Assembly (NCBI RefSeq): GCF_964340395.1
Contig: NC_135565.1
Span: 8,171,242-8,235,241, forward strand
Origin: Glandiceps talaboti
Lineage: Eukaryota > Hemichordata > Enteropneusta > Spengelidae
Length of the DNA: 64,000 nucleotides
Direction: 5' to 3'
Shown: piece after piece, positions 43,641 to 61,327 of the stretch
How the letters are laid out: every line of letters begins with the position of its first letter
Position numbering within the stretch: the first letter of the stretch is position 1
Notes under the pieces: model-generated
Seen by the model: the letters and a program-made list of their open reading frames with translations, nothing else
Databases searched by the model: none
Told to the model about the DNA's origin: nothing
Program-made: the position numbers and the translations under genes

Positions 43641-46130
43641 AGAGTAAGTGATATGGGTAGACTGAATAATGACTTCGTATGCATATTCTACACGTATCAC
43701 ACTCACAGCTTTTAAGTGGATTGCATATCGGTTCATTGAATCTATATACGTCAAGAGTATCAACTCAAGTCAGAAATACGTACCGACAAGCCTTTGATCT
43801 TTAATCTATTATTTCATTCCATGAATTATGTCTCACACTCAGGATAGTATAATGACAATCGTACAGACAAGCCACTGATCTATTACCTGTCCCGTTCTGT
43901 GCGTACCGTACTCTCAATAAATCATACAATGTAGTAACCGACTGTCACATTGCTAAGTCGGAAATACATGTACATGGTATTGATCTGCATCTGTTTTTTT
44001 TTATCTGTCAAATAAGCTTGTCTGTGGTAAACCTATCGTAAACCCAGTAGCAAACAGTCACATGGCCAAGTCAGAAATACATATTGTGAATGTGATACAG
44101 GCAAGCCGTATATCTATAGACAGTGTGTTATTTCATTCCATGAGTTATATGTCATACTCAGCATACATGCAGTGTCACAACATACATAGTGATGTCAAAA
44201 TACATACATGTACAGACAAGCCAATCTATTACCCTTGTTCTGTTGGGAGTACTGTCTGTGTGCTATCTACTCTCAACATATAATAACTGACTCACATGGC
44301 TAACAAGTCATAAATACATTGTTACAGGGTACATGTACGTTTAGGCATTGATCTTCTTTCAGGTTTTTTTCTGTCCAATAACATTTTTTGTGGTAAATCT
44401 ATCCACAGGGCAGTAATGAACAGTCACACGGCCACGTCAGAAATACAGACAAGCCATTGATGTATCTTCTGTTTATTCTATTACATGCATATAGAATATC
44501 AGATGATAGATCTATTGCTTTTCTGTATTTCTGACTTGGCCATGTGACTGTTGGTTACTACCTGTGTATGTTGAGATTAGATATTTTACAATGTAGTATG
44601 CAGACAGTATTCAACAGAGTAGAACAATGGCTAACCTGTGTATTCAATGTATTTCTGACATTACCATTGGTACTGTTGTGATACTATTAGATGTTATTAC
44701 CCAATATTTTTCTTCGTTCAGTACATGGTACAAAATGTATGGTGTCAACCAAGAAATTGAGTGATTTACAAAGGTTATAACACACAAACAGTTCAAACTT
44801 CAAAGTATTTTAATGGTGAGCTTTCGATCTGTCTTTGTCGACAGTCCTCATCAGAATGACAAATTCCATAGTTACAATTTTTGTAAAATCATTTGATCTA
44901 CCAAGCTGATGAACATTTTTGCTCAAGAAATTGAATGTTCATTGTTTTTATTATACAGTGTATACCTATGGAGGTGGTAATATTCTATTTCAGGTACAGA
45001 GAAATAACTGTACACACAGTCATATGGGCATGTCAGAGAAGAGTAAAATTGAGCTATTGAACCATTCCTGTCATGTTATTGGTCAATGATGTCTCATACT
45101 TGAAGGATAGTAACCAGAGTTACATGGACAGTTTACATGTAACATAAGTTACTTTGGAATGGTAAATTGGAATTTGAAATGAATGGACTATTTCATCTAT
45201 TACTGCCCTCGAGTACACAGTATAAATGTCACACTCATTTCAAATTTACTGTTCCAAAGTAACTTACATGTACAATGTAAATTTGACTTTCCTTTTGATT
45301 CTTGGATCCATGAACAGTATATTCTCCAACAGTTACATTGCCAATCAAACAATGGTAATCAGTCAAATGATGTCTGTATGCTGAATTCGTACTTTGGCTA
45401 GTCACAACAGACACATGGCCAAGTCAGAATTACAGAAGATCATTTGAAATGATCCATTTCTTGCATTTTATCCCGTACGTGATGTGTCCTACCTAGGATA
45501 GGACTGACAGTGATATTGCCAAGATAGAAATACAGCTCCTCTTCTGTTATTTTATTTGACAATGGCATTTCGACATACTCAAGACAGTAATCAGTTATTA
45601 TAAATAGCCAAGTAAGAAATACAGTGATATGTTACAGACAAGCCATTTATCTCATTCTGTTATACTGCTCTGTCAAATAATGTCTCTGTGGTAAATGTAC
45701 AGATGTCCACCAAGAAACGTCACCCATAGTGACATGGCCAAGTCAGATATTTATTTATACAAATACTCATGATCTATATCTGTTGTCAAATGAGATCAGT
45801 GTGCCAAATGTACAGGACATGTGTATTCACCATGGTAACCGACAGTAGCATATTACTAGTCAGACTAACCGGATCTATTTCTGTACTGTAATCTATCAAA
45901 TAATGTCTGGGTGCTAATTCTTCTCTCGCCATAGTAACCAAATCACATGGCCATGTTAGAAATTTGTACAGACTATACCATTGATCTATTTTTCTCATTC
46001 TGTTCCATCAATGATGTCTCATAATTACCATAGCAACCAAGAATCACATTGTCAAGTCAAGCATGATACAGTAGTCAGGATGTGTGTTATTGGTTGCAAG
46101 GGATGTAGTCTGTAGTTAGGAAGTAACTTG
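43641..46130. repeat. Diverged tandem array with acagtcacatggccaagtca motif
   Basis: The blocks gtcacatggccaagtcagaa, atacagacaagccattgatc and tctgtcaaataatgtct recur with loose spacing of 100-180 bp; one unit near 44524-44560 is inverted. Family B MITE end at 44688-44727 sits inside. Two separate 60-bp blocks at 45140-45265 contain inverted copies (actttggaatggtaaatt / aaatttactgttccaaagta). Confidence 0.6.
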
Positions 46131-46864
46131 TTATGATTACATGCTGAAAGATAGGTTCCCATTTGTTGTGTAAACTCTACCAAATTGCAACCTTAACACA
46201 CACTCTCTCTCTCTCAATGTGGGGAACACCATATAAAAAATTAACTCCAACGGTGTGTACTCTTAAAGTCATAACTTGAGTCAGAGTTAATCTAAAACAA
46301 AGCTAATATATGTAAAGCACCAAGTAATTTTATATAACTTTAATAATTAGTCACTTTTCCACCCATCCAAAAATAGAAGCAACTGTTGCGTTCTAACTTC
46401 TGAGGTCCTGATCCCAGCAAAGTATTAGCCACCTTATTCTTGAGTTGACACGAACGCAGTGGTAAGGGCTATTTTAATAAATAAAGATCTACACTCACTA
46501 TGGCTGCAAGAAATAACGTGAAATATGTGTGTGGAATCAATGAAGCATTGCAGATTACTAGGTAAAGATATCATTAGGAGTCCAGAGGGAAAATCTTAAG
46601 TAGAAGAAGTTTTATGATTATTTAGTAACACAAGGCCTATAATTATCCTTTGTCATCCATTAGGCCATTACAGTTAAATATTAAATGTCAAAAGACTATC
46701 CAAATGACAGTTAAGGTAGTGAGGCAAGACATTAGACTTTCCTTTGTCATCTGAATTTATCCGTTTGTAATTTGATTAAGGAAATGTAACAATTTATCAT
46801 CACTTCGAATCCAGATGACGGTTGATAACAATTAACCTACATGTACTGTGCCATGTATGACATC
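46131..46864. other. Non-coding region
   Basis: No gene recognised; a short (ct)n at about 46202-46215. Confidence 0.5.
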
Positions 46865-48300
46865 CTGCCCAGACTACTGATCTATAGTTTTCACTCTGCC
46901 CAGACTACTGATCTACAGTTGTCACTCTGCCCAGACTACTGATCTATAGTGTTCACTCTGCCCAGACTACTGATCTATAGTGTTCACTCTGCCCAGACTA
47001 CTGATCTATAGTTTTCACTCTGCCCAGACTACTGATCTATAGTGTTCACTCTGCCCAGACTACTGATCTATAGTGTTCACTCTGCCCAGACTACTGATCT
47101 ATAGTGTTCACTCTGTCCAGACTACTGATCTATAGTGTTCACTCTGCCCAGACTACTGATCTATAGTTTTCACTCTGCCCAGACTACTGATCTATAGTGT
47201 TCACTCTGCCCAGACTACTGATCTATAGTGTTCACTCTGCCCAGACTACTGATCTATAGTGTTCACTCTGCCCAGACTACTGATCTATAGTGTTCCCTCT
47301 GCCCAGACTACTGATCTATAGTGTTCACTCTGCCCAGACTACTGATCTATAGTGTTCACTCTGCCCAGACAACTGATCTATAGTTTTCACTCTGCCCAGA
47401 CAACTGATCTATAGTTTTCACTCTGCCCAGACTACTGATCTATAGTTTTCACTCTGCCCAGACTACTGATCTATAGTGTTCACTCTGCCCAGGCTACTGA
47501 TCTATAGTTTTCACTCTGCCCAGACTACTGATCTATAGTGTTCACTCTGCCCAGACTACTGATCTATAGTTTTCACTCTGCCCAGACTACTGATCTATAG
47601 TGTTCACTCTGCCCAGACTACTGATCTATAGTGTTCACTCTGCCCAGACTACTGATCTATAGTTTTCACTCTGCCCAGACTACTGATCTATAGTTTTCAC
47701 TCTGCCCAGACTACTGATCTATAGTTTTCACTCTGCCCAGACTACTGATCTATAGTGTTCACTCTGCCCAGACTACTGATCTATAGTGTTCACTTTGCCC
47801 AGACTACTGATCTTTAGTTTTCACTCTGGCCAGACTACTGATCTATAGTTTTCATTCTGCCCAGACTACTGATCTACAGTTTTCACTCTGCCCAGACTAC
47901 TGATCTAAAGTGTTCACTCTGCCCACACTACTGATCTGTAGTTTTCACTCTGGCCAGACTACTGATCTACAGTTTTCACTCTGCCCAGACTACTGATCTT
48001 TAGTTTTCACTCTGCCCAGACTACTGATCTATAGTTTTCACTCTGCCCAGACTACTGATCTATAGTGTTCACTCTGCCCAGACTAATGATCTAGTGTTCA
48101 CTCTGCCCAGACTACTGATCTATAGTTTTCACTCTGCCCAGACTACTGATCTATAGTGTTCACTCTGCCCAGACTACTGATCTATAGTTTTCACTCTGCC
48201 CAGACTACTGATCTATAGTTTTCACTCTGCCCAGACTACTGATCTATAGTTTTCACTCTGCCCAGACTACTGATCTACAGTTTTAACTCTGCCCAGATCA
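46865..48300. repeat. 31-bp minisatellite, about 46 copies
   Basis: Units of ctgcccagactactgatcta followed by tagtgttcact or tagttttcact. High identity between units; divergence rises at the right end (47800-48300). Confidence 0.98.
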
Positions 48301-48659
48301 CTGACAATCTCTGTACATGTTAGTGGGCAGCACACGTAAAGAGTGATGATTTACAATGTTGTTTTCACACCTTGACTTGATATTAATACTTCCATGTAGT
48401 TTTCACATGTGCAAATGTAGTAACTGTTGGTAGGAAAATATTGAAATAATGTACATGCACAATGTAACATTATTATGCGTTGTTATTAGACGTTGTCATT
48501 CACGTATTATTGTTACTGATTTATGAGTATTACATGTACGAGAAAATAAAGTATAAACCTCGGGGAGTCATTTTCAACCTGTTGTCAACATTTGCATCTG
48601 CATGTACAAATGTATAGCCTATAGGTTTGTAGGCACACAGTCCAAGGCATTGCAGTTAA

Positions 48660-48763
48660 AGGGTCCTTGTCACTACGAGTTGCTAGATGAGCAGTGACAA
48701 CCCTTAGGTCACAAGTGTTTTTCGGCTAAATGAAAAAAAATGATGGAGAATAACATAATTATA
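48660..48763. mobile_element. Family B MITE, right half
   Basis: Begins cgagttgctagat, continues acccttaggtcacaagt and ends gagaataacataattata. Sequence after it matches the flank of the copy at 50.35 kb and, inverted, at 58.97 kb. Confidence 0.75.
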
Positions 48764-48851
48764 CCAGTGGCAATAATATCGGAGAGAAATCGTGGAAAGT
48801 AATGGTAATTTTGTATGTCTTGACTAATATTTCAAACACAGCAGAACCAGT

Positions 48852-49195
48852 GACATAGACAAACGTTGTCATGACATAAACACACGTTGTCATGACATAG
48901 ACAAACATTGTCGTGACATAGACACACGTTGTCATGACATCGACACACGTTCTCATGACATAGACACTCGTTGTCATGACATAGACACACGTTGTCATGA
49001 CATAGACACACGTTCTCATGACATAGACACTCGTTGTCATGACATAGACACACGTTGTCATGACATAGACACACGTTCTCATGACATAGACACTCGTTGT
49101 CATGACACAGATACGCGTTGCCATGACATAGATATTGTTGCCATGATGTAGACACACATTGTCATGACATAGATACACGTTGCCATGATGTAGAA
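48852..49195. repeat. 21-bp minisatellite, about 16 copies, with 63-bp higher-order unit
   Basis: Unit ttgtcatgacatagacacac. The variant pair cgttctcatgacat followed by acactcgttg recurs at about 48949, 49012 and 49075, a 63-bp trimer. The long open frames here (CLCHDNV-type) are artefacts. Confidence 0.95.
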
Positions 49196-49299
49196 CAACC
49201 AGGGTATAAATTTTATATTTTTGGCTCATACATGGTATAATATCAGTTATACATTGATGTCTAGATGTGTCACTTTCTGTCAATTTTGACGTCAAGGAA

Positions 49300-50870
49300 A
49301 AGGAATGGTTTACTCATTAAAAGTGAATGAATCATAAATCCATGGGACTTGTCTCAATTAACAAGTTCCAATGTTAGTAGTAACGGAAACTAAGTCAGTT
49401 TTTATAAACTGATGAGTTATTTACAACGTGTGATAACCCTTATGGACCAATGATAATGCGATCTGATGACACAGAAGTGGTGATAAACTCCGATAACCTT
49501 TAACCTGGTTAACCGAGCACATGTAACTTTTAAAGAAGTTTGAAAACTGCTATAAACTATCCAAACCTTTCACATCAATATTGAGTTTGTAGAGTACATG
49601 TGCAATGTTATTTATAATATTGATGCCAAGAAGTCACTTCCTGTTTATTTTCATGTTGGTGATAAAATAAATGAATTTTGTAATTTCCTGTCTCATGCAA
49701 CAAGTTCCAACAGTGGTACAGTGTAGTAATACTAACTGAGACAGTTTTCATCGGCTGAGGAGTTATTAGCTACAACGGGTGAAAATCCAGATGACACCAT
49801 GATCATAGTAAATGTAATGTGATCTGATGATTGCACAGGAACTGAAAACCAGATATGCAAGTAACCTTAATCTGGTTAACCCAGTACACATACAAACGTC
49901 TAAAGATGTGATAGTAAATTCCAATAACCTTCCACATAGATTAGGCAGAAGTAAAATATTTATAAGATGACTAGATGTCATTTTCAATTAATTTTCATGT
50001 CAGAAAATGATCAAATAATAAAAGAAATGATTCCTTGACCCATACACCAAGTAATATTAGTGTATTAATATAAACAAATAACTGAGACAATTTTTATAAA
50101 GATGTTGAATAATGAAATTAAGTGTATGGTAACCCTAATCAAACCATGGTGATGTGATTATGATGACTGCCCAGAAGATGTGATAAACTCAGATAATCTT
50201 TAACCTGGTTAACTAACCACATATAAGGTTGATCAGGGAAGGGTGATTTCAAATGTATGAATTATATTTCCTTGATGCATGCAACAATTAAGTACTAGTA
50301 GAAGTAGTGTAGCAACAACTGAGACAGTTTTTATAAGATTATAAAATATAATTATATATTATTCCCCAATATTTGTTTTGGTTCAGCTAATGAAAATTTG
50401 AGTATATGTCATTAATTGTCTAGCGACTCGTAAAAAACCCTTAGGTCATGAGTATTTTCAGGCTACATGAAGAACAATTTTGGGGAATAACATAATTATA
50501 CCAGTGCCAATAATATCAAAGAAAAATCCAGGGAAAGTCATGGCAATTTTGAATGATTTGACTGATATTTCAAACAGCAGAATCAGTGATTGTTGCACAC
50601 ATTGTCATGAAGTAGATGCCTGTTGTCCTGGCGTAAAATGATCAGGGTACGAATTCCATACTTTTTGTTCAATTTGGCTTGTGAATGGTATAATGTATGT
50701 TAACATTGATGAAACTGTGATGACAGGATGATAGCACAGCAGTTGTGATATATCTAGACATAACCTTTGACCTTGTTAACCTAACACTCATAAAGCTGTG
50801 ATAAACTCAGATGCCTTTGATTTAGAGAACCTTACACACACAGAACTTTATTAAAAAGGTTCACTGCAGC
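49300..50870. repeat. About 340-bp diverged tandem repeats, 4 copies
   Basis: Blocks caacaagttcca, aactgagacagtttttata, gatgtgat-tgatgac and taacctttaacctggttaac recur near 49370, 49700, 50040 and 50290. The fourth copy is split by a family B MITE with its flank. Confidence 0.7.
50347..50500. mobile_element. Palindromic MITE, family B, copy 3
   Basis: Left end tataattatatattattccc, right end tttggggaataacataatta. Inner arms: ggttcagcta and gagtattttcaggct. It interrupts the fourth 340-bp unit. Confidence 0.82.
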
Positions 50871-51285
50871 AAAAGTAGGGTAACTACACTGTAGCAATAA
50901 TAGGGTAACTACACTGCAGCAAAAGTAGGGTATCTATACTTCAGCAATAATAGGGCATTAAACTACACTGTAGCAAAAGTAGGGTAACTACACTGTAGCA
51001 AAAGTAGTAAGAGTAACTACACTGCAGCAATAATAGGGTAACTACACTGCAGCAATAATAGGGTAACTACACTGCAGCAATAATAGGTTAACTACACTGC
51101 AGCAATAATAGGTTAACTACACTGCAGCAATAATAGGGTAACTACACTGCAGCAACAGTAGGGTAACTACACTGCAGCAATAATAGGGTAACTACACTGC
51201 AGCAACAATAGGTACCTAACTACACTGCAGCAATAATAGGGTAACTACACTGCAGCAAAAGTAGAGTAACTATACTGTAGCAAAA
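50868..51285. repeat. 25-bp minisatellite, about 17 copies
   Basis: Actacactgcagcaataata followed by gggta; variants with gcaaaagtaggg dominate at the left end. Confidence 0.96.
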
Positions 51286-52505
51286 AAACAGGAATAGAAC
51301 ATATTATTATATATTACAACTTACAAGTAGTAATTATTAAAAGCCTATTTTTCCTAACATAGTATTTTCGTGTACATGTTAAAGTGGTTTTTAATATTAA
51401 GTTATTCAAGCCTTTAAATTGCTGTTAAAACATTGAATTAAAGAATAATTTCCACAAAGAGATAAATTTTCTCATACAAGCCAATAATTTGATGTCAGCT
51501 TCTCATGTTAATCATGATATTATCAGTGAAGCTGTAATGGTTAGCTTCATGTAGGACAGATTTTTTGCTCAGAACTAATCTTTTCTAAGATTTTGCTAAA
51601 CAACTTTTTCCTCTCCTAAAATGTAATCCAAATCTTACATCTGAAATCCTTTAAAAATGTAAAGTGAAAATAGCTAAAAATAAATAACATATAGCAGCTC
51701 AAGAAAGCATAACTTAACCGCACCCAGCATTACCACCATTATGCCACCTAGCGTGTTAAAAGCAGCAAACAGATAATTTGACAAAACCTGTCAACCTGAA
51801 AAGGCAAAGCATTACTCATAGTCGAACATGTAAATATTTGGAACAATTCTGTCATGTAACAAAAATGATTTATTAATAAATTTTATTGACCTGATGAAAA
51901 TATTTAAGGATAACTATAAACTTTTGTGTGATGATACTTAACAGAGTTTTTGTAAAAGTGACCTGAATTTTTAAATTTTTGGATCATGATGTATTGGTCA
52001 TAATAAAGTGTCGTCTCCAGGGCTCACAATTATTGCCTGTGGCGCATTAATAGTCGATACATTTCACAGATTATACACATAAGAAAGTCACTGAGAATGT
52101 TTAAGAGATCTTTTATACTGCCAAACCTACATTAAGAAATTTTACAAATGCTATCAAAATTTATGACTAGTGATTTGCCATGTGCATGTGTCCTTGGAAT
52201 AAACTTAGAATGGATATTTTTGAAACACAGCAGCTAGACTTAAAGTACTTTAACTTGATGTGATGTTTACAGAGTCAGCAGCCCCAGGGTCAACAGAAAC
52301 CAACTTCATTAAATGAGCTATTTCTGTTTCATGGCACAAGCAACTTGTAAACTTAAATGGAGGTCAGGTTACTGAAAATGTGGGACAATTATCAGAAGTA
52401 TATGACATTGACCTGAGGGTAGCATTGGAGAACATTCCAGTGTTAACCCTTGCAACATCATGTCTGCATATATCATTATATGCAGACAGTCCCTTCTGAG
52501 TTCCT
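51286..52505. other. Non-coding region
   Basis: AT-rich, no gene or repeat recognised. Confidence 0.5.
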
Positions 52506-52510
52506 TAGCT

Positions 52511-52514
<4 letters not shown>

Positions 52515-52555
<41 letters not shown>

Positions 52556-52556
52556 G
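52515..52556. repeat. (TG)n then (TA)n microsatellite
   Basis: About 15 TG units followed by tatatatata. Confidence 0.95.
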
Positions 52557-52719
52557 TTTAAAACTATTGCGCTCTGCCACTATTGCGCTCTGCCACTGTG
52601 GTATAGAGCACTGTCATTGCAGCAGATTGATACTCACCGAGTATATATATATATATATACTCAACATATACAATATGTCTATACTGGAGCAAACAGTGCT
52701 CAATACACATGTAGAGCGG

Positions 52720-56345
<3,626 letters not shown>

Positions 56346-56350
56346 AAAGC

Positions 56351-56695
56351 ATGAAATTCAGACATTAGCTATGCCATTATCAAGGTCGAGAGTAGATACA
56401 TGAAATTCAGGCATTAACTATGTCATTATCAAGGTCGAGAGTAGATACATGAAATTCAGATATTAACAATGTCATTATCAAGGTCGAGAGTAGATACATG
56501 AAATTCAGACATTAACTATGTCATTATCAAGGTCGAGAGTAGATACATGAAATTCAGATATTAACGATGTCATTATCAAGGTCGAGAGTAGATACATGAA
56601 ATTCAGACATTAACTATGTCATTATCAAGGTCGAGAGTAGATACATGAAATTCAGACATTAACTATGTCATTATCAAGTAGATACATGAAATAAA
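56351..56695. repeat. 49-bp minisatellite, 7 copies
   Basis: Units of atgaaattcagacattaact followed by atgtcattatcaaggtcgag and agtagatac; the last copy is shortened. Confidence 0.96.
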
Positions 56696-57265
56696 CACTT
56701 AAATTAAACTGACAGCATAAAATCTAGACACTGTAAAGGGTGAAGGTAGACTTTACAGGAAATAAACTCTAACTACATGACATAAAGCAGTGCTAGGTTA
56801 CTACCCATGTTATGCCCTGTTATCAGGGTTTGATGGGGCTAATTAATGGACCACAAATGTTGCCAATGTAAACGACGTAATCACAGCTTACAGATTATTG
56901 TGTTGACATATACAGTTTTAAACATCCTCAATCAACTCCTGGCTCTAACTTCAGTTTGTTGACATAAGATGAGATTTGTTTGACCATAAATAGGGAAATG
57001 ACTGATATACATGTTATCATAAGGTTGTTAAATTGTCCAAATATATATGAGTTGGTTAATTCTAAGATAAAACAGGTGGGGTTTGAATACCATTTTTTAG
57101 TGGAGTGGTTTTGTAATGGCCTTTAAAGGTATATTTTATAATTCAGACAATATCAAAGATGAAAATAAAAGTCATGTAGATGTACGTAAAATAAAACTTA
57201 ATTGACTTAGAAGTTAGAACTCAGATATCCTTACCTAGCTGTACATTATTGCTACTATATTCTGC

Positions 57266-57588
57266 TATCCTAACTGACATTTTGATTTTTTGAATTTTCG
57301 CAATCGCTTCATTGTCTATTCTGACCACCATTCAGAGCTAGTCTCAAATGGCATTCCTATATCCAATTTGATTGGTCGAATACATAATTACACATATTTA
57401 AATCACGCAATTAGGTCACATGGTAAATCCATAATTAGATGTCGTTAACCCATGTATGTCGATCCTATTCAAATTTACGTTTATGTTTTGCACATGTTAC
57501 GTATACTAGCTCTGAATAGTCATCAGAACAGACTAGGGAATGGAGCGAAAAATTAAAAAAATCAAAATGTCAGTTAATTAGGATAGTG
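57266..57588. mobile_element. TIR element, family C, about 320 bp
   Basis: Left end tatcctaactgacattttga; right end tcaaaatgtcagttaattag gata. The inverted similarity continues about 80 bp inward to attcagagctagt / actagctctgaat. No transposase. Confidence 0.8.
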
Positions 57589-57639
57589 GAAATGTGTAGT
57601 AGTGACAGTGACTCAAATCTAACCGTACATTTAGGCTAC

Positions 57640-58800
57640 AGACATCCTGACAACAATACCGATATCATTGACAGAATTTTAATTTTAATATTCTACATCT
57701 GGTAAATCCAGTGTTTACTTCCTGCAAGGCATAAAACTCAGACATTGACAATATTAGTATCAACAGTGAAGGTACATGTACATGTAGACTTCACATTAAA
57801 TATGATGTAAATTGACCTTAAAAGTATCACTGACGTCAACAATATCAAAATCATGGACAGAATTTATATTTTAATGATATATCTATTTGGCATCTCACAC
57901 CCCTTCAAGAAGACATATAACTGTCAGACATTGACAGTATCAAGACATTACATTTTACTGTTATCTCATAAATGAATACAGCATCTCTCCCTTCAAGACA
58001 AAGATCTCAGACATTGACAACATCAAGACCACTGACAGAATTTACATTGATCAGTCTTAAATGATATCTGATAAATTCAGCATCACTTCTTCAAGACGTA
58101 GATCTCAGACATTGACAATGTCAAGACCACTAACAAATTTACATCAGTCTTAATGATATCAGATAAATTCAGCATAATTTCCCTCAAGACATAGATCTCA
58201 GACATTGACAATATCAAGACCATTCACAGAATTTGAATCTTAATGTCATCTTACAAATTCAGTATCACTTTCTTCAAGACGTTGACAATATCAAACCAAT
58301 TAATAGAGTTAACACCATATCTCTTAAATCTCATCAAGTCAGTGTCCTCTCAATAAGACAGATGAATGATATAAACTCAGACATGTAATTGACAAGACTG
58401 CTAATTATACACTGAATCTCTTAAACCCCACATCTCTGCGAGGCATATACAACTCACGCAGTGCCAATATCAAGGGGTAATCAAGGTTCAAAATGTCGAC
58501 TTATGAAATAATTTAGTCTCCAATTGTCCATCCAGACATATACTGTAATCCAAACATTGATAATATCAGTGATTAAAGGTAGAGATATAGTCATTTACAT
58601 TTAGAATAATTCAGTCTCCAGTTGTTCTTCAGGGCATAATCCAGACATTGACTATATCAAGACCATCTTACATGGATCTTCAAGGTATGCATGTAGTGTA
58701 CAGACATTGACAAGGATGAAGTTATAATCAATACTTTAAATCCAACATGATATTCTTCAAGGTATATACCGTAATTCAGACATGAACAAAGCACGAGCCA
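57640..58800. repeat. Diverged tandem array, units about 105-120 bp
   Basis: Recurring ctcagacattgacaatatca, accactgacagaattta, ttaatgatat and gataaattcagcatca blocks, roughly ten units. The motif cagacattgac also recalls the 49-bp array at 56.35 kb. Confidence 0.75.
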
Positions 58801-58829
58801 AGTTGAACAAATATACTCCACTCGGGTTG

Positions 58830-59137
58830 TTCTATGTCACAATAACACACATCTATATCATGACAGCATGTGTCTACATCATTGGTTCTGTTGTATTCGA
58901 AAAATGAATCAAATCTCTCAAAATTGCCATTACTGTCACCAATTTTTTTTTTATATTACTGGTGAAAGTATAATTATATTATTCTCTAATGTTGTTCTTC
59001 ATTCAGCCGTAAAGTACTTGTGACCTAAGGGTTGTCACTACGAGTCTAGCAACTCGTAGCAACAGGGGCCCCTTAGGTCACTCGTATTTTCCGTGGCAGA
59101 ATGAAGAAAAAATATTGGGGAATAATATCTAATTGTC
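58830..59137. mobile_element. Family B MITE, copy 2, with its extended flank in inverse orientation
   Basis: The MITE (58969-59137) runs tataattatattattctc to ggaataatatctaattgtc with inner cctaagggttgtcactacga / cgtagcaacaggggcccctt. The flank 58830-58968 is the inverse of the sequence right of the copies at 48.76 and 50.50 kb, including two to three 21-bp-like units (atcatgacagcatgtgtctac). Confidence 0.8.
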
Positions 59138-59191
59138 AAAGACAGAATTGAAGTATCACAAGAAATTTTTGTCCAATTCTTATATGTAATA

Positions 59192-59222
59192 TAAGATAAG
59201 ATAAGATAAGATAAGATAAGAT
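59192..59222. repeat. (GATAA)n, six units
   Basis: Gataagataagataagat; it is also a cluster of GATA-factor core sites. Confidence 0.95.
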
Positions 59223-59450
59223 ATAGTTATAATTACAACCGTATAGAAAATTGGCAATTCTATTTGGGTACATAAGTGTAATAATTTATATAAAGATATT
59301 AAAGATCTCTATAATGAAATGTATATGACATGATAATTTACACTGGACAAGACACACAATAGACAAGTGCTGTACATCAATGATGCAATCTGTACATAAT
59401 AGGCAACTGAGTAATATGTATGTTTCAATAACAAGAGTGGTAGATTTCTT

Positions 59451-59603
<153 letters not shown>

Positions 59604-60304
59604 AATTTCCTACTTTCAGTTTCATATATAGCAATTATATCTTTTATGCATTGTGATATATATATATATAGTTTTAGGCCATATTGTGTGATATTACTTG
59701 ATGTTGATGTGTCATCTGAAACCTCAGAACCATATTGTGTGGGTTTTTGCTGTTAATAGTTGTATTATCAAATGGCGCAAAAATGCTTAATGTAATTGTG
59801 TTGATAAGTATAGTCTGAAACATCAGAACTCTTCTAGTTGTACGGATGTTTTTAACCATACTGACTTTGAGAGAAATAATTTATGTCGCCGTGTTGTCTA
59901 AAACTCACAATTGTAATGCAAGGATAGTCTTTTAGAGTGTATATGTGATAAGATACAAACGTATCACTTCCTGTATATGAGCCTTGGAGTAGACAGCTGA
60001 AAAGTGGAGTTTTGTATGTTTTCATGGAATTGAAAATCCAAGAGTCTTTCAAAACGCCGTGAAGTATGTATCAATTGTGATAAATGGCCATAGACTTCTA
60101 TTTCATTGACAGCTGCTAGTGCTATAGTTTAGCAAGCTTTAGATTCTAATACGACTTTTATTGTACAATTAGAAGTCTGATTTGATTGTAACTTTTGTTA
60201 AATTGTCTAAATCTGCAGTAGATGTGTACTTTGAAGAATTCAGTTATATTATTAGCCATGTTGGCACCATACAATTCCCTTTGACTGTACTTTCAACTGC
60301 CTGT

Positions 60305-60615
60305 AAAAGCTATTTCTTAGATATTCTTGTATATGTAGGCATTTCTTAGCCATTCTTGTATATATGCAGCTATTTCTTAGATATTCTTGTATATGTAGGC
60401 ATTTCTTAGCCATTCTTGTATATATGCAGCTATTTCTTAGATATTCTTGTATATATGCAGAAATTTCTTAGATATTCCAGTATATAAATTATATGCAGCC
60501 ATTTCTCATATATTCTCACATGTATACAGCCATTTCTCAGATAATCTTGTATATATATATAAGCAGCCATTTTTCATATTCTTATATATATATGCAGCCA
60601 TTTCACAGATATTCT
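60305..60615. repeat. About 30-bp minisatellite, 9-10 copies
   Basis: Tatttcttagatattcttgt followed by atatatgcagc; two of the units alternate with gtaggcatttcttagcc. Confidence 0.9.
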
Positions 60616-60821
60616 GCATAATAATAATATACTTGTACTATACAATGTAGTTCTGATATTGCATATTTTTATGATGATCATAGTTGAATTGACTAGGGTC
60701 ATGCAGTTACCAGCATATCACACATTTTAACTTTAGATACATAATTATGCAAAGAGATGAAAATCAAATTGTGAGCAATACAGACTAAGTAAGAACAATT
60801 GAAAATGAAGTATATGCTTAA

Positions 60822-61020
60822 GCTAGGAAATCACAAGTGACGATTGAGAACTAAGCTAGGCGTAGGAAGTAACGAGTGATGGTGAACGTACAGTTGAGAA
60901 ATAAGCTAGGCGTAGGAAGTAACGAGTGATGGCGAAAGTACAGTTGAGAAATAAGCTAGGCGTAGGAAGTAACGAGTGGCGGTGAAAGTATGGTGGAGAA
61001 ATGAGCTAGGCGTAGGAAAT
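60822..61020. repeat. About 51-bp tandem repeat, nearly 4 copies
   Basis: Gaaataagctaggcgtagga then agtaacgagtgatggtgaa and agtacagtt. Confidence 0.92.
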
Positions 61021-61327
61021 AAAACTAGACAAAGAGATTAGGAGGTAAAGTCTTAGGAAGGAAATAGCTGCAGGAAAGACATAAATCAACGTATCATTAC
61101 GTTTCTTGCAGTCACAATTTTAAAAAGCTACAAGGCCATATTGATTTTATTCTAAGTTTGCCTTTGATAATGAACAGCGGGGCAGTTTCCTTTACAGCAG
61201 AATCGAAATCAGTGAATACATCTATCTCATCAATGACATAATGCACAGTGATGCTATACACCTATCTAGTCTAGCTGCTTTCTTATCAGTTTTTAATACC
61301 ATGTCCAGTCAAAATATTTCACTACCA

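Noticed and set aside
48759-49295. Cys/His-rich frames (CLCHDNV) resembling metal-binding repeats
   Set aside because: They coincide with the 21-bp minisatellite and occur in two frames; no C2H2 or knuckle spacing.
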